This document shows positions 36,068 to 47,872 of a stretch of DNA of 64,000 nucleotides, one piece after another. The notes beneath the pieces were generated by a model, which was given only the letters and a program-made list of their open reading frames with translations, searched no databases and was not told where the DNA came from. The position numbers and the translations under genes are program-made. Source of the DNA: Batrachochytrium dendrobatidis JAM81 (taxonomy: Eukaryota > Chytridiomycota > Chytridiomycetes > Rhizophydiales); the NCBI RefSeq assembly GCF_000203795.2, contig NW_006281115.1, positions 209,632 to 273,631 on the forward strand, in the 5' to 3' direction. How positions within the stretch are numbered: the first letter of the stretch is position 1; the number at the start of each line of letters is the position of its first letter.

Positions 36068-36914
36068 CATCACCAACAGTGCGCAGTATGGCTGGTATGG
36101 CAGTCACGACTAACGAATCTGTACTGCTGTTTTCAGGACGTGGTAATAATGGAAGTACTTTGGTTGCAGACTCATGGCTGGTCCATGTAGACTCATCAAA
36201 AAAAACCATTTCATATGTATCGATTCCATTCGACTCTGCCAACCCACCATCACTATCCGATACTAAATCCAATTTACCAACTTTAAGAGATTCTCCTAGT
36301 GTCGTGTCTGATTCCAGTGGAAACATTGTCATGTTTGGTGGCAGATCTGGACTAGCAACATCACCCATCGATTCAAATATACATGTATTTTCTGGTAACT
36401 CGTGGATTGACTCGAAACAGTTTGTTCCTGGTCAGCCTGCCACAAGTATCAGTAATCCTGCTACTGGAACCACACCCGATGGATCTGATAGATCAAATAC
36501 ATCTGCCAACGGTACTGACCCTTCAAGTAATGGAACCAATACGAATGCTAATTCAGAACAGCCATCTTGGATCACAACCAACACCATCACCATTCTTGTA
36601 GTGTTGGCATGTTGTGCCGTGGCAGTAGCAGCTATATTTGGTGCAGTCTATGTATACCGCGCTCGTAAGCGTAATCAGCGAGCTTTGATTCCAATTCACC
36701 CGATAGTTGCTTTGGCTTCATCGCCTACGGATCCACCAAATGCGTATTCTTTTGAAAATCGACAATCTGAAACCTCATTGTCAAATATACACCATTCAGG
36801 ACTAGAACAAAACACAACTGACGCTGGGTATACGCCATTAAAACGTCCTGATGTATATACGATTCCGACGCAATCTTTAATGGTGCCATTTGCCACTGCC
36901 ATGCAAACTACTCG
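36068..36914 (+). pseudogene. Truncated copy of the downstream kelch membrane-protein gene
   Basis: 847 bp match 38829-39675 at a constant offset of 2761 bp with no indels and about six substitutions (~99% identity). The copy covers part of exon 2 only: the late kelch region, the Ser/Thr-rich stalk, the membrane segment and the start of the tail. Signal peptide, first ~300 residues and most of the cytoplasmic tail are missing. The frame stays open (36031-37095), but both ends run into unrelated DNA. It is probably a non-functional recent partial duplication, unless a new promoter drives it. Confidence 0.85.
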
Positions 36915-37837
36915 GCATAATGTCTATACACTTCCATATTTGATCACCCTTGATATGGTCTTTAATTTGAAAAGTTCTTTGTTAATTAATAAAGGTTTCA
37001 ATTGTTTTAATGGGATTCTGTTTGTCAACTTTAAACGATTCCATAAATGCAATGTTTTAAATTCAGCTGATTCATATACACGAAAATTGGATTAGAAGCT
37101 GATCGGCTATCTGAATGCATCACGTTCACTAGGAATAGGCAGAAAAAGCAGTAGCCAATAGTTTCTGAATGCACATCATACTTTGATCTACTTTGGCAGT
37201 AATAAGCAACGACACAAGCCTAGTTTGAAATAACAACTGGCCACCGAGTCTCCATTGTTATCTCCAAACTACTGCTGAACAAGTAAATACGGATTTCATT
37301 CTGCATTGTTCACCAACTACAATGAGCATCAAGTGTAGATTTTGTTGATGTCAATACTCGAATGCAAAGGGCAATGACGGTGTTTTTGTTTAATAACGGT
37401 CAAATTGTTCATGGCGCAGTAGTTTGTTGACTAGTGCATGTTTCAGATTGAACGAATAAGGCGAAGTATGCACATCATGACATGTTTTGAAACCATAAAA
37501 TACACTCAACAATGAGCATGTTTGAAATTCATTATTCTCGATAAACAATCAATTGTTGTTTCACTATTCATTTGATTGTTGGGAAACCCTGTAATTTTCA
37601 TCTTCAAAACAATTGTACACTTTAATGCCATTTTACCTCTATTTCACTCAACTCAAATACACTATATTACTGCAGGATAAATTGTGGGCTCACAAATACT
37701 GCTGATACAATTATATATATATTATCATATACTTGACACTATTACTGGCATAATAGTTTTGTCGCTTTTACATTAAACACGGCGCAAATCACTCAATCTA
37801 TACATCACAGCATACTGCGTTCAAACCTTAAATCCAA
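36915..37837. other. Intergenic region between kelch fragment and kelch gene
   Basis: No gene seen. It contains the presumed promoter of the kelch gene at 37838; a TATATATATTAT stretch near 37713 could serve as an AT-rich core element. Confidence 0.4.
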
Positions 37838-40228
37838 ATGAAAACTAGCACCATCAGACAGCATTCGTTTATTGCGTCCAATTGGTTTTCAAATGTCTGG
37901 CAGGCCAGCACTGGATCGTTGTTTGACGCCCTGTTCATGCAAACCACCAAAAAAACTTCATGTGCCCGTTTATGCAATCACCAAGCTATTCTCCGCTTTA
38001 TATGCTTTGCCATTTTCTTGACTTGTACAACTGTTTGTGCACAAGAAACTCTGCCCAGTATTCCTGCACCTACAAGATATGATGCCAGCTCGTTCATTTG
38101 GAAAGACTCGCTCGTTGTTTATGGTGGCATCGAGTCTTATGCACCGGGTAAAAACCCAACCTCTTCTATTATGATCTACAATTTTACTACTCATATCTGG
38201 AGTCAAGCTATTTCAAAAAAAACACCTTCAACCCCTGAATCACTGAGCTACAGCCCAGTTCTCGCCTCTCATACAAGTCACGTCATAACCAATGCAACTG
38301 CTTTGAATCTGTTTGGTGCACTGAATATTCCTACTGATACTTCTAGTACATGGCAGCCTGCATTGTCTGGTCTATCTGCTTTCGTATATAGGTTGGATCT
38401 GAACTCGATGGTTTTTGAGTTGTTTAAAACTGTGCCTGATATTGGTCAAACAGGTGCTCCGCAACCTAGGGCCAAACATGCCAGTGTGTGGGATGCTGCT
38501 AATGGTATTGTATGGGTCTTTGGAGGCTATTCGTCGTTTGGACCACTAAAAGACATGTGGGCACTTAAAGTCTCGACTGGTGTATGGACGCAAATGCCAG
38601 ATTCACCCAAAATCGGGACAGTTGGTTCCTCCATGGTTTTAATCGGATCCAACATTCTTCTTGGTTGTGGAAGTCAAGGGCCTGATGACACTGCCACAAA
38701 CTCGTTTTTTTTATTCGACACCATTGCACATGTGGTAAGTGCTATCTGTATATATTGTTATATTACTATTGATCTACACACCAACAATTTTGTTTCAATC
38801 TAGTGGACCAATCTTGTCAGCACAGGTCCATCACCAACAGTGCGCAGTATGGCTGGTATGGCAGTCACGACTAACGAATCTGTACTACTGTTTTCAGGAC
38901 GTGGTAATAATGGAAGTACTTTGGTTGCAGACTCATGGCTGGTCCATGTAGACTCATCAAAAAAAACCATTTCATATGTATCGATTCCATTCGACTCTGC
39001 CAACCCACCATCACTATCCGATACTAAATCCAATTTACCAACTTTAAGAGATTCTCCTAGTGTCGTGTCTGATTCCAGTGGAAACATTGTCATGTTTGGT
39101 GGCAGATCTGGACTAGCAACATCACCCATCGATTCAAATATACATGTATTTTCTGGTAATTCGTGGATTGACTCGAAACAGTTTGTTCCTGGTCAGCCTG
39201 CCACAAGTATCAGTAATCCTGCTACTGGAACCACACCCGATGGATCTGATAGATCAAATACATCTGCCAACGGTACTGACCCTTCAAGTAATGGAACCAA
39301 TACGAATGCTAATTCAGAACAGCCATCTTGGATCACAACCAACACCATCACCATTCTTGTAGTGTTGGCCTGTTGTGCCGTGGCAGTAGCAGCTATATTT
39401 GGTGCAGTCTATGTATACCGCGCTCGTAAGCGTAATCAGCGAGCTTTGATTCCAATTCACCCGATAGTTGCTTTGGCACCATCGCCTACGGATCCACCAA
39501 ATGCGTATTCTTTTGAAAATCGACAATCTGAAACCTCATTGTCGAATATACACCATTCAGGACTAGAACAAAACACAACTGACGCTGGGTATACGCCATT
39601 AAAACGTCCTGATGTATATACGATTCCGACGCAATCTTTAATGGTGCCATTTGCCACTGCCATGCAAACTACTCGACAGAATAGTGATCGCACTTTGCTT
39701 GACCCAAACATTCAAAGTATAGTGCCTGTATCACCCATTGCACCAGCTGAATATGGTAACATGCCGCGACCCCAACATCCATCTGTAGCTGCACTCAGTA
39801 ATCGTCCAGATATACGCAATAGCGGTGCATGGAGTATTCCAGTTGTTTCTGGAAACGATCAAGTAGGCAATATGAGATCTTTCCCATCAGTACCCAAAAC
39901 CGAAACACTCGACTCTACGATGGATTCATCAAACCAGTTTGGATCCAACTACATGTCTCAACTCTATGCTCAGCAACCTGAGCCGTATGTGCCATCCACA
40001 TTTTCAACAACACCATCCAACTCTTCGTCATCTTTGGTCAACTCAGCATTTGGACGCCAGCTTAGTGTATCCAACCCATCTATATCAGCTAAACATGACT
40101 TGCTACAGCCAGTCAGTAGCAGCCAATCTTCATTTGCTCTTGATGCAGATCAGCAACTGCAATACCAATATTCAAGCGACGAGGATGAATCTGAGGAACC
40201 CCCCAAATCGCTTCGCTCACACCAATAG
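37838..40228 (+). CDS. Kelch-repeat single-pass membrane protein, 773 aa
   Basis: Exons are 37838-38734 and 38804-40228. The N-terminal ~60 residues precede a hydrophobic signal segment (FICFAIFLTCTTVCA). A later ATG (MQTTKK, residue 34) would give a more usual leader. The extracellular part contains kelch-like blades (SLVVYGG, IVWVFGGYSSFGPLKDMWAL, VLLFSGRG, NIVMFGGRSG). A Thr/Asn/Ser-rich stalk follows, with several N-x-S/T sites, then one membrane segment (about residues 480-505, ITILVVLACCAVAVAAIFG), a basic stop-transfer RARKRNQR, and a ~260-residue Ser/Pro-rich cytoplasmic tail. It could be a surface receptor or adhesion protein (inference). Its paralogue lies downstream at 41333, and a fragment of this gene lies upstream. 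Confidence 0.85.
38829..39675. repeat. Source segment of the kelch partial duplication
   Basis: Direct-repeat partner of 36068-36914, same strand, offset 2761 bp, ~99% identity. Confidence 0.9.
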
Positions 40229-41332
40229 TAATGTGTTGTATCAATCATTGATGGTTTAGGTATAATTTTTATTTTTTAAAGCCGTATCCATGTCAAATGG
40301 AATACTTTTCTGTAGTTATTACCTAGTTTGCTTTGGAATAGAAAATGACTGGCATTTGTCTTGCTGCTACAAATTGTCTTTAATTGTCATTCCCGATTCT
40401 TTAGCAATGTCTATTATATGATGCTCAACATCAAACAATAGTTTTGAACTGGCTGTATACTGTAGGATCTTCAGATCCATCCATTTCAAATCAGATATTG
40501 AACTCGACTGTTTTGGTGTTGTCAATAAAATCCTGTACAAACTCATTTCTATTGAAAACTGTACGTTCTAGTTCAACCTATCTCAGGAATGTAACTATAC
40601 ATGCTAATCATCCAATGTTTGATTTGGATAAAAGGAGAATGAGATTCACTGGAACTGTAATGCGAGCACAACTTTCTATATAAAAATGAGTTGGCCAGTG
40701 CACTTTGTCAGCACAATATTCAGTAAATCTGATGAGAATCATCGTTTTGAGATGGTTATGCACTTGGTATTCTTAGTGTTTCATTTTATATGAGTACAGC
40801 TGTAATACATTGTAGATAGGCAACTACAAGCATGATGCCGAATCCAGATTCAACAACTCATATCGCTTGTTCAGCGAGATAATGCATAGTTATTCAAAGG
40901 ATTTGCTCATTAGAATAGCTGTACATATGGCCAATGACAGTTGCTATCTTGTGTTGGCATTGGATTGCTACAGTCTTCAAGTGGTGATCAACTGTCTTGG
41001 TATTGAATGGTAGTACAAAAGTGTCCCTCCCTCCACCATCAACACAGACTACTACACAGCTTCTATTCAACCCAAAAATATTTGGATGCTGAAAAATTGT
41101 AGACTTACTACTATGGCAGCAACAACCGCCCTCACACCAACACACTGTCGCTGCTCATAAAGAATCTCCCTTCTAAAGCATATCATCACAAGGGATGATT
41201 GCCTTGTACATCTCAAGAACTCTGCTACATGTAGTAGGCTAAAGGTCATATATTCTTATCTTTCCTAGCCGATTTAAAAAGTTTATCGAAACCATACAGC
41301 AAGACAACCCAAATCTACTTCAAGCTGGCAAA
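40229..41332. other. Intergenic region with a diverged dispersed repeat
   Basis: No gene recognised. About 40640-40830 resembles 45420-45595, with shared GAACTGTAATG and a TACRGCTGTAAT word. The rest shows nothing I can name. Confidence 0.4.
40640..40830. repeat. Diverged dispersed repeat, copy 1
   Basis: Shares ordered short matches with 45420-45595: CTGGAACTGTAATGCGAGCA against CTTGAACTGTAATGTGAGCA, then a segment ending in TATGAGTACAGCTGTAATAC against CATGAATACGGCTGTAATGC. No coding capacity or terminal repeats seen. Confidence 0.4.
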
Positions 41333-43901
41333 ATGACATTGCAAACAGCTACCAAATCCACTGATTATTATCCGTGCCCGTTCAGCATCTATAGATCTCA
41401 AAATCAATTGTGCTCATATTGGCGATTTAATAGCATTCGTACAGTGTGTATGTTTTACTCATTCTTGTTTTTAATCCTCATCGCACCTGTTCAATCCATC
41501 TCCAGCGATAGCACAAGTCAAACACCAGTACGATACGAAGCCAGCACATTTTTATACAATAATACTTTAATGGTATATGGTGGAGCTGACAAGATAGCCA
41601 AAAAAATGAAGCTCATATCCTCAATTCTGAGCTACAATTTCAATACAAAAACTTGGTCCACTATCAAGCTGGACACTGTAAAAAGATCATCGTCGCCTAT
41701 AGCATCTCATACTACACATGTCATTTCACCTACTACGGCTTTAAGCTTGTTTGGTATGACGGGCGGTCTTCCCGACACAGATGGGAAATGGGCTCCGTGG
41801 AAAACGCGATATTCTCGACATGTCTACACAATGGATTTGACTGGCATGAACTCAAAGGTATTTAATACCATTCCAAAAATAGGCCAACGTGGTGCACCTT
41901 CAACTAGAGCCAGGCATGCAAGCGTATGGGATGCTTCTACTAAAACCGTTTGGGTGTTTGGCGGATATACTAAGAAAGGACCAGTAACAGATCTATGGGC
42001 CCTAGATGTCGAATCTAAAAGATGGACTCGTATGCAGGACCCTCCCAATATATTTGGTACACAGAATAAGATTGGTTCAGTCGGATCGTCCATGGTATTT
42101 TTGGGAAAAGACTTGATTATAAGTGGTGGCAGTCATGGATCTCCAAAATCTGCTACAAACAACTTTCATGTGTTTGATACGGTCGCTCGTACTGTAAGTT
42201 TAGTTTGGCTTGCTTCTACTTGAAATATCAACATTCTAACTTTTTGCATATCTTTTATTTGCTGTATATGAATCAGTGGTCTACACCCACCATCATTGGA
42301 CCATCTCCATCTCCACGAAGTCTAGGCGGAATAGCTGCTACATCCAACAAGACATTCATCTTGTTTTCTGGACAAGGCGGCTACGACATTCCTGCCACGG
42401 ATTCATACACGGGTGAATACGATGCCAGCCAAAAATCGTTGCGTTTCAATTTACTACAACCTCAACCAAATGATGCCGAGTCATCATCAAATGAACCCAT
42501 TTATCCAGCACCACGAGATTCGTTTGGAATGACTGCAGACTCGAGCGGAAACGTAATCATGTTTGGTGGGCGTGCCAACAATCGTCTGTTTATAGATATC
42601 CCAACAGTGTCAATATTTTCTGGTACGCGATGGATACCTGTGTCAACCTTTACACCAGGACAGCCAGCCTTGCCTACTCATCCTACAGATACTTTGACTG
42701 TAGAACCACCTTCCAATTTCACCGTCATATTGACTTCACCAAACAACAATCAAACTAATACAAAAACACCAAACACCCAGCCACCACAGCAGTCAAAAGG
42801 CAGTTTGGCACCTGACATGGTTGCTATTATTATTGCCATCTGTGCATGCATCATAGCTATTGTCAGCGTTTTTATATCTTTGTATACCGTGTTGGTTCTC
42901 GAGCCGGTACGACCAAGATTGGCAAAACCGCAATTGGCAACAGCTTATTGCCAAACCAATCATGTTGAAAATGAGATATGCACAGTGACTACACAATCGC
43001 CTTCACCGCCACCACCAGCCAATCTTTCTCATGGCATGATGGCTGCACCACTATCAATGATTTCTCCTCAAGGGCCAGTTGCACCTACTAGGATAGCTCC
43101 TCCCACTTTATTCAAAAACAATGAATCCGCGTTTCCAGCTCCAGCTCCAGCTCGTGCTTTGAACTCGGAATACAATCCCGACAGGTATCAAAGTATTACA
43201 AGCCATCTCGACCGTGAACAGATTATCCAAAAAAACATTTACAGTCTAAGACATTTTATTAGCAGTGCAGAAGCAGCTGCGCACACTGCTGGAATCATTG
43301 GAGAGTTGAGTGATGATGAATGCTCATATACAGCAGCCTTGGATACATGCGATCGGCCAAATAAGACCGAATTAGGTAAGAAATATGTTGAACTTGATAC
43401 ACGGTTGAAGCGTTCATCTGCGGTTACATTTGGTGCATACCATCCAACAGAAGCATCTTTTTCTGAAGCGAGTCCATCCATTCAAGAAAGCAATTTGGTT
43501 AGTATTTAAACTACTGGGTGGATAGAGATGGGTCTAATGTGCTGATTTACTAATCTTCATATGTGACATGGTTTTGCCTTGAATCTTAGGCATCTGAGCG
43601 ATTGTCTTCTATTGGGATTCAACCACCAAATAAGCTAGCCATTCAAATACCTCAAGAGCATGTGCATCGTACACAACTTACAAGCAAATCATCGATTGTT
43701 TCTGTTGTTCCTACTATAACATGGACTGTTTCACCCACTACTACAATCCAGACCGAGGCAGCCAAGTCGGCTGCAAACCTGGCTCTGAAGGACACAACTC
43801 ATGCACGCCAACCCGAAGATCCTGTTAGAACTGTTTTGACTGATACTGATACTGCTGATACCAAGCCAACACCCAATCAGCAGACTACCGAGCATGCATA
43901 A
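41333..43901 (+). CDS. Kelch-repeat single-pass membrane protein, paralogue, 797 aa
   Basis: Exons are 41333-42193, 42277-43497 (GTTAGT donor) and 43590-43901. The architecture matches the gene at 37838 and the first intron is in the same place (after DTVAR, before WSTP). A strong signal peptide starts at residue 40 (MFYSFLFLILIAPVQS), so translation may begin at 41450. Kelch blades are visible (TLMVYGG, TVWVFGGYTKKGPVTDLWAL, FILFSGQGG, NVIMFGGR). The stalk is Thr/Asn/Pro-rich; the membrane segment is at about residues 468-495 (AIIIAICACIIAIVSVF). The tail is Pro/Ser-rich. Sequence similarity to the first paralogue is moderate, so the duplication is old, unlike the 99% fragment upstream. Function unknown; possibly surface recognition. 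Confidence 0.8.
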
Positions 43902-45037
43902 GTGTATATACATATTCTATTTAAACTATGTTGAGGTATTTTCGATGCCCATCAACACCAATAGCTGCTTCAGTCCATTCAAATAAATGTGTTATAAAGT
44001 GTTGCTCAACAAGCACATGATCCTCTAGATATGTATTGTACGGAGTGGATGGAGTGGATGGATTCATTTGCCAAGCATGGTCCAATGCCACAACTCTTGC
44101 AGTTTGAATAGATATTGCCAACTGTGCAGAACAATGGTTTCAAAATGCAGGCTAAATCACTACCAAAAGCTCAATAATATATTTGAATCAGCCTCGTTGA
44201 TTACAGCTGTATTCATATAAAATACAAACCAAGAATCAACGTACAATAACAGTCTTGTGAATCATGATTTCCACAGATGTACTGAATAATATGCTTTCTG
44301 GACTCTACTCCACTCGTATGCTTATGTTTGGATAGTATACAACACATGTGTCAAGTAAACAGGGTTAGTTCAAAGCTATAGTTTAATCGTGTGCATTGTA
44401 TGATGGATATTGTGTTGATCAAAGAATTGAGAGTACCAATTGGATAAACAATACAATTGATTCGTGGTAGGAATGCGCAACGGGTATTTCATCATTGTTT
44501 ATTCCGAAGCATAATAGAGATGGTCTGCAAGATACATGTTTTATGTCACGTAAATACGGCTGTAATTCCAGCCGAATTTCATCTGCATAATGCATAAGTG
44601 GTTTGTCAGGACAGGTCTCTAGAGTATACTCGGATCCGCCAATTATTTTTTAAACATTACACCTGTAAAAGCATATTCAGCATAAACTGATACAGGATAG
44701 GCTTCACCCTTCAATGTAGTTATCGATCAGCTGGTGATAAGCCGCAAGTTGCTTATTGCTGTGCTATTGATGCAGTCGCTCACAAAGAGCCGCGGGCTTG
44801 AGTTGCTTATACGTATTGCCGTTTGAACATATATTCGAGGAGTCGACCCATTATTTGCCATTTCACATCAACTTGACTAATTATTCAACTTGCACACATT
44901 CAACCATATATTTCAAAATCAAAGTCGAGATCCCGTATCTTTGGCATTCTTATTGAATCGCTACTGCAATTTAACTTTGCAACAATTATTTAAAAGTTTG
45001 GCAACTACGAGTTTTGGAGCAATCTTTGGTCAGCTCA
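43902..45037. other. Intergenic region with a possible minus-strand exon
   Basis: A minus-strand frame at 43921-44130 ends just past the kelch paralogue in convergent orientation. It is preceded by a plausible acceptor (TGCACAG) and reads protein-like (ALDHAWQMN ... GVDGHRKYLNIV), but I found no convincing upstream exon. The remainder shows nothing recognisable except a short dispersed-repeat word near 44557 (AATACGGCTGTAAT). Confidence 0.3.
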
Positions 45038-47204
45038 ATGGAGTCCAATAGTCAAAACTGGGCAGCCAAAACATGGAATACGTTGACAATCCGATTGAAG
45101 CATTGCAAAATCAAGCCTGTCAAACTAGGTCGTCCCCTATCTGAGCTATCCGACTTCAAGCCACTTGGACGTCCATCATCCAAGGCCTCTTCCCGTCCCA
45201 ATAGGTATGATATGGTTTTTTTTCATTCATCCCCTTCAGCCCTGCATTACTGTTTAGCTATCAGTGGTCTGTTGTGATTTTGGAAAACTTTTGCACTTGT
45301 ATGGCATTCAACACCTGTCAATTTTTTTGAACAGTGTGATATTCCAAAACAGTAGTGCATTGGAAACCTGACTCATCCATTACAATTCAGATATTGGGTT
45401 GGACTGTTCTGTATGGGATTTACTTGAACTGTAATGTGAGCATTCGCTCGTACAGAATGAGCAAATACCAGTCAATTAGAGCTTCAAGGGCATACTGACG
45501 AGTGAATTGGATGTGAATTATCACGAGATTGGCTGTATTGCACTCTTATTTTACATGAATACGGCTGTAATGCTGTCCTACAAGTACAGTTGTAAATTAA
45601 TCCAGCCACTACTGCACATCTCCCTTTCAACCCGCACTTTACATGTGATTTGCACGCCAATTCCATAAATCACATGTAATTATTCCAATTCAGTGCCAGA
45701 TTCCTGTGGTCTCGTTTATCAGGGAATCAATTGTTGTACCCCGGGTCGTTTATAATGGCATGGGTCGATTCCATTATTAACCACAAGACTAATTGCTATT
45801 TGCTTTGAATATATTCAATATACAAGTCGCGCGGAACCTAAATTATATGAGCTGGCGGGATCCAACGACTCTGGAGCCATGATCAACATCATTTCAAATG
45901 ATAGTATCAAAGTAAAACGTACATCTGATACAAAAGCATCAAAGTCGCAACAGGCCGAATTGTCTGCTTCTTCTACCTCGGCGTGTCTTGTTTTACCCGT
46001 GAGTCTACCTCCATCTGTTGTTGTAACTTCTCCGTCTTCAGTCATGTTGCACACAAAACCCTCCATGAATACGTCGCATCAGAATCCACAAGTAACAACA
46101 GCGTTGTGGAAGAATCAGCCTATTCAGCAGCAGTCTCATCTCTTACAGCCGCCTAAAAAAAGGCGATCACGACGGGAAAAGAACAAGCGTCAATCTCGAA
46201 AGATACAGGCTATAGAACAACAGGTTGCTTCCAATACCGAGACCCAACAGCAATCTGCTTCATTGAAAATGTCAACTAAAAAGGCGAATTTAAGAATGGA
46301 AAGAATGCCTGTTATGCTGTTGGATACTGGGAAACCTATGCCGCCTATGCATGTTATCTCGGTAGAGGATAGTCTTATTCGTAAGGTGTCGATAAGATTG
46401 GCATCAGTGGAGAGCTTAAAGCCTGTCCAAGCATCCACTTTTTTCAAAAGTGCTTATTGTTGTGTGGATACCAATGTACGTCATGATCAGACTGGATCAG
46501 TCACACCACTGAATACTAGTACAAGTGTTCCAGAAAAGAATACCTTGGCTTCCAATGCTTTATCAACTATGGATTCATCAGAGCCATCTACTCCACCAGT
46601 TGTATCGGACACTCAAAAGGTTGACTCAACATCTGTTGTTCCTAAACGCAAATGGGAACTCAAAATGGGTCGTCCAATTGTGTCTTCCAATGCTGATGGG
46701 TTTAGCTGGGCTGCTGTTCAGGTTAAACAGGTTTGTCACCAAGATTCAACATCACAAAGCATTCGACATACCAGTCAACAGAATCAAGCTGCTTTACATC
46801 GTCCCTTGCCACCCCTTCCCATAAACTTGACAGATAATTTAAATTCGACCGAACCCATTACACAGACCTCTGACATGGTGACCAGCACCACTACGAAGCT
46901 GACAGAATCGCGTAATAGAGCTAGTTTGGAAGGGTTTTATGAGGATGTGATGAAAGGTGAAATGTCTTTTCGTTCTATTGCTTACAAATGGATCAACAGC
47001 AGCCAAAACAGTCTTGTGGATTCTTCTGCAACTACGGAAACAACGTCCACTCAAGTTCTCATAGACCACGCAGCGAATACTAAAACCCGTACGAGTATAA
47101 GCAGCGATTGTGGAAAATGGAGCTTTCAGCGATCTGATGAAGTTGACGAAGATCAGGTAGATAGGCTATCACAGTTTAGTTTCGAACAGAGCGTGACATG
47201 TTGA
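45038..47204 (+). CDS. Unknown basic nuclear-type protein with a 622-nt intron
   Basis: Proposed exons are 45038-45204 and 45827-47204 (514 aa). The first exon (MESNSQNWAAKTWNTLTI...) ends AG/GTATGA in phase 2. The frame of the second exon opens just after ATACAAG at 45826, so joining gives NSRAEPKLYELAG without a stop. If exon 1 is rejected, the protein would start at the ATG at 45879 (441 aa). The body is Ser/Thr/Gln-rich with a strong nuclear-localisation-like cluster (PPKKRRSRREKNKRQSRK) and a short ordered-looking block near the end (EGFYEDVMKGEMSFRSIAYK). No family recognised. The intron is far longer than others here and contains the dispersed repeat at 45420-45595. Confidence 0.55.
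45420..45595. repeat. Diverged dispersed repeat, copy 2 (inside proposed intron)
   Basis: Partner of 40640-40830. A related TACGGCTGTAAT word is also seen near 44557, and its reverse near 47405. Probably an old mobile-element remnant; no element type can be named. Confidence 0.4.
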
Positions 47205-47872
47205 TCATCCAAGCTATTTTTACCACCAATCTACTATACACGCTCTGATTTTTCAAAACCGAGCTTAATAGTTTGATTTCTATTGTATATATTCGTAATT
47301 GCTTTTTTAAGTTATTGGAATATCTTGGATATTTTTTAGATTTTTTCATACTTTTATTTTATATCAAGTCGGGTTTTTAGTTTCAATCTTTGAATGACGA
47401 CTCACGGCCGTATTCACAAAATGGAACACTTTTGTATTTATTTTGCAACGACTATCCTTTTTGCTTCATAATAAACAATAGTTAAATATTCATTGCGCTT
47501 TTTTGATGGATTGGCTCGAACATTCGATTCTTTCAGACGCAACGTCCATCATAGGCTGAGTGCGACTATACATGCCGATCACTGAAAGAACAATCGATTA
47601 AAGAATTTAAAAACACAATGTCCAGTGGATTTGATATAAACTGTTCCGTAGAATTGACTGTTTATTCTACTTTGACCCTTGTTAATTTACCAACTCAGAT
47701 AGCAAATTGGTATTAAACTGCATCGTATTAGCAGTAAACTCGAGTTATCCATGCTAGCCTCGAATACTCGGAGAATCTCCACCCTGCAGTAACACTGCGT
47801 TTTTTTAATTTCATCATTTCAAATAAAACCATCGAGTTGATTTCAGAATTGTTTCAATTTACTAATATCTGA
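47205..47872. other. Intergenic region
   Basis: AT-rich, no gene seen. A reverse-orientation dispersed-repeat word (ACGGCCGTATTCA) lies near 47405. Confidence 0.45.

Noticed and set aside
36031..37095. Considered as a third intact kelch gene
   Set aside because: Lacks signal peptide, N-terminal blades and most of the tail, and both edges are abrupt breaks in similarity; better called a fragment.
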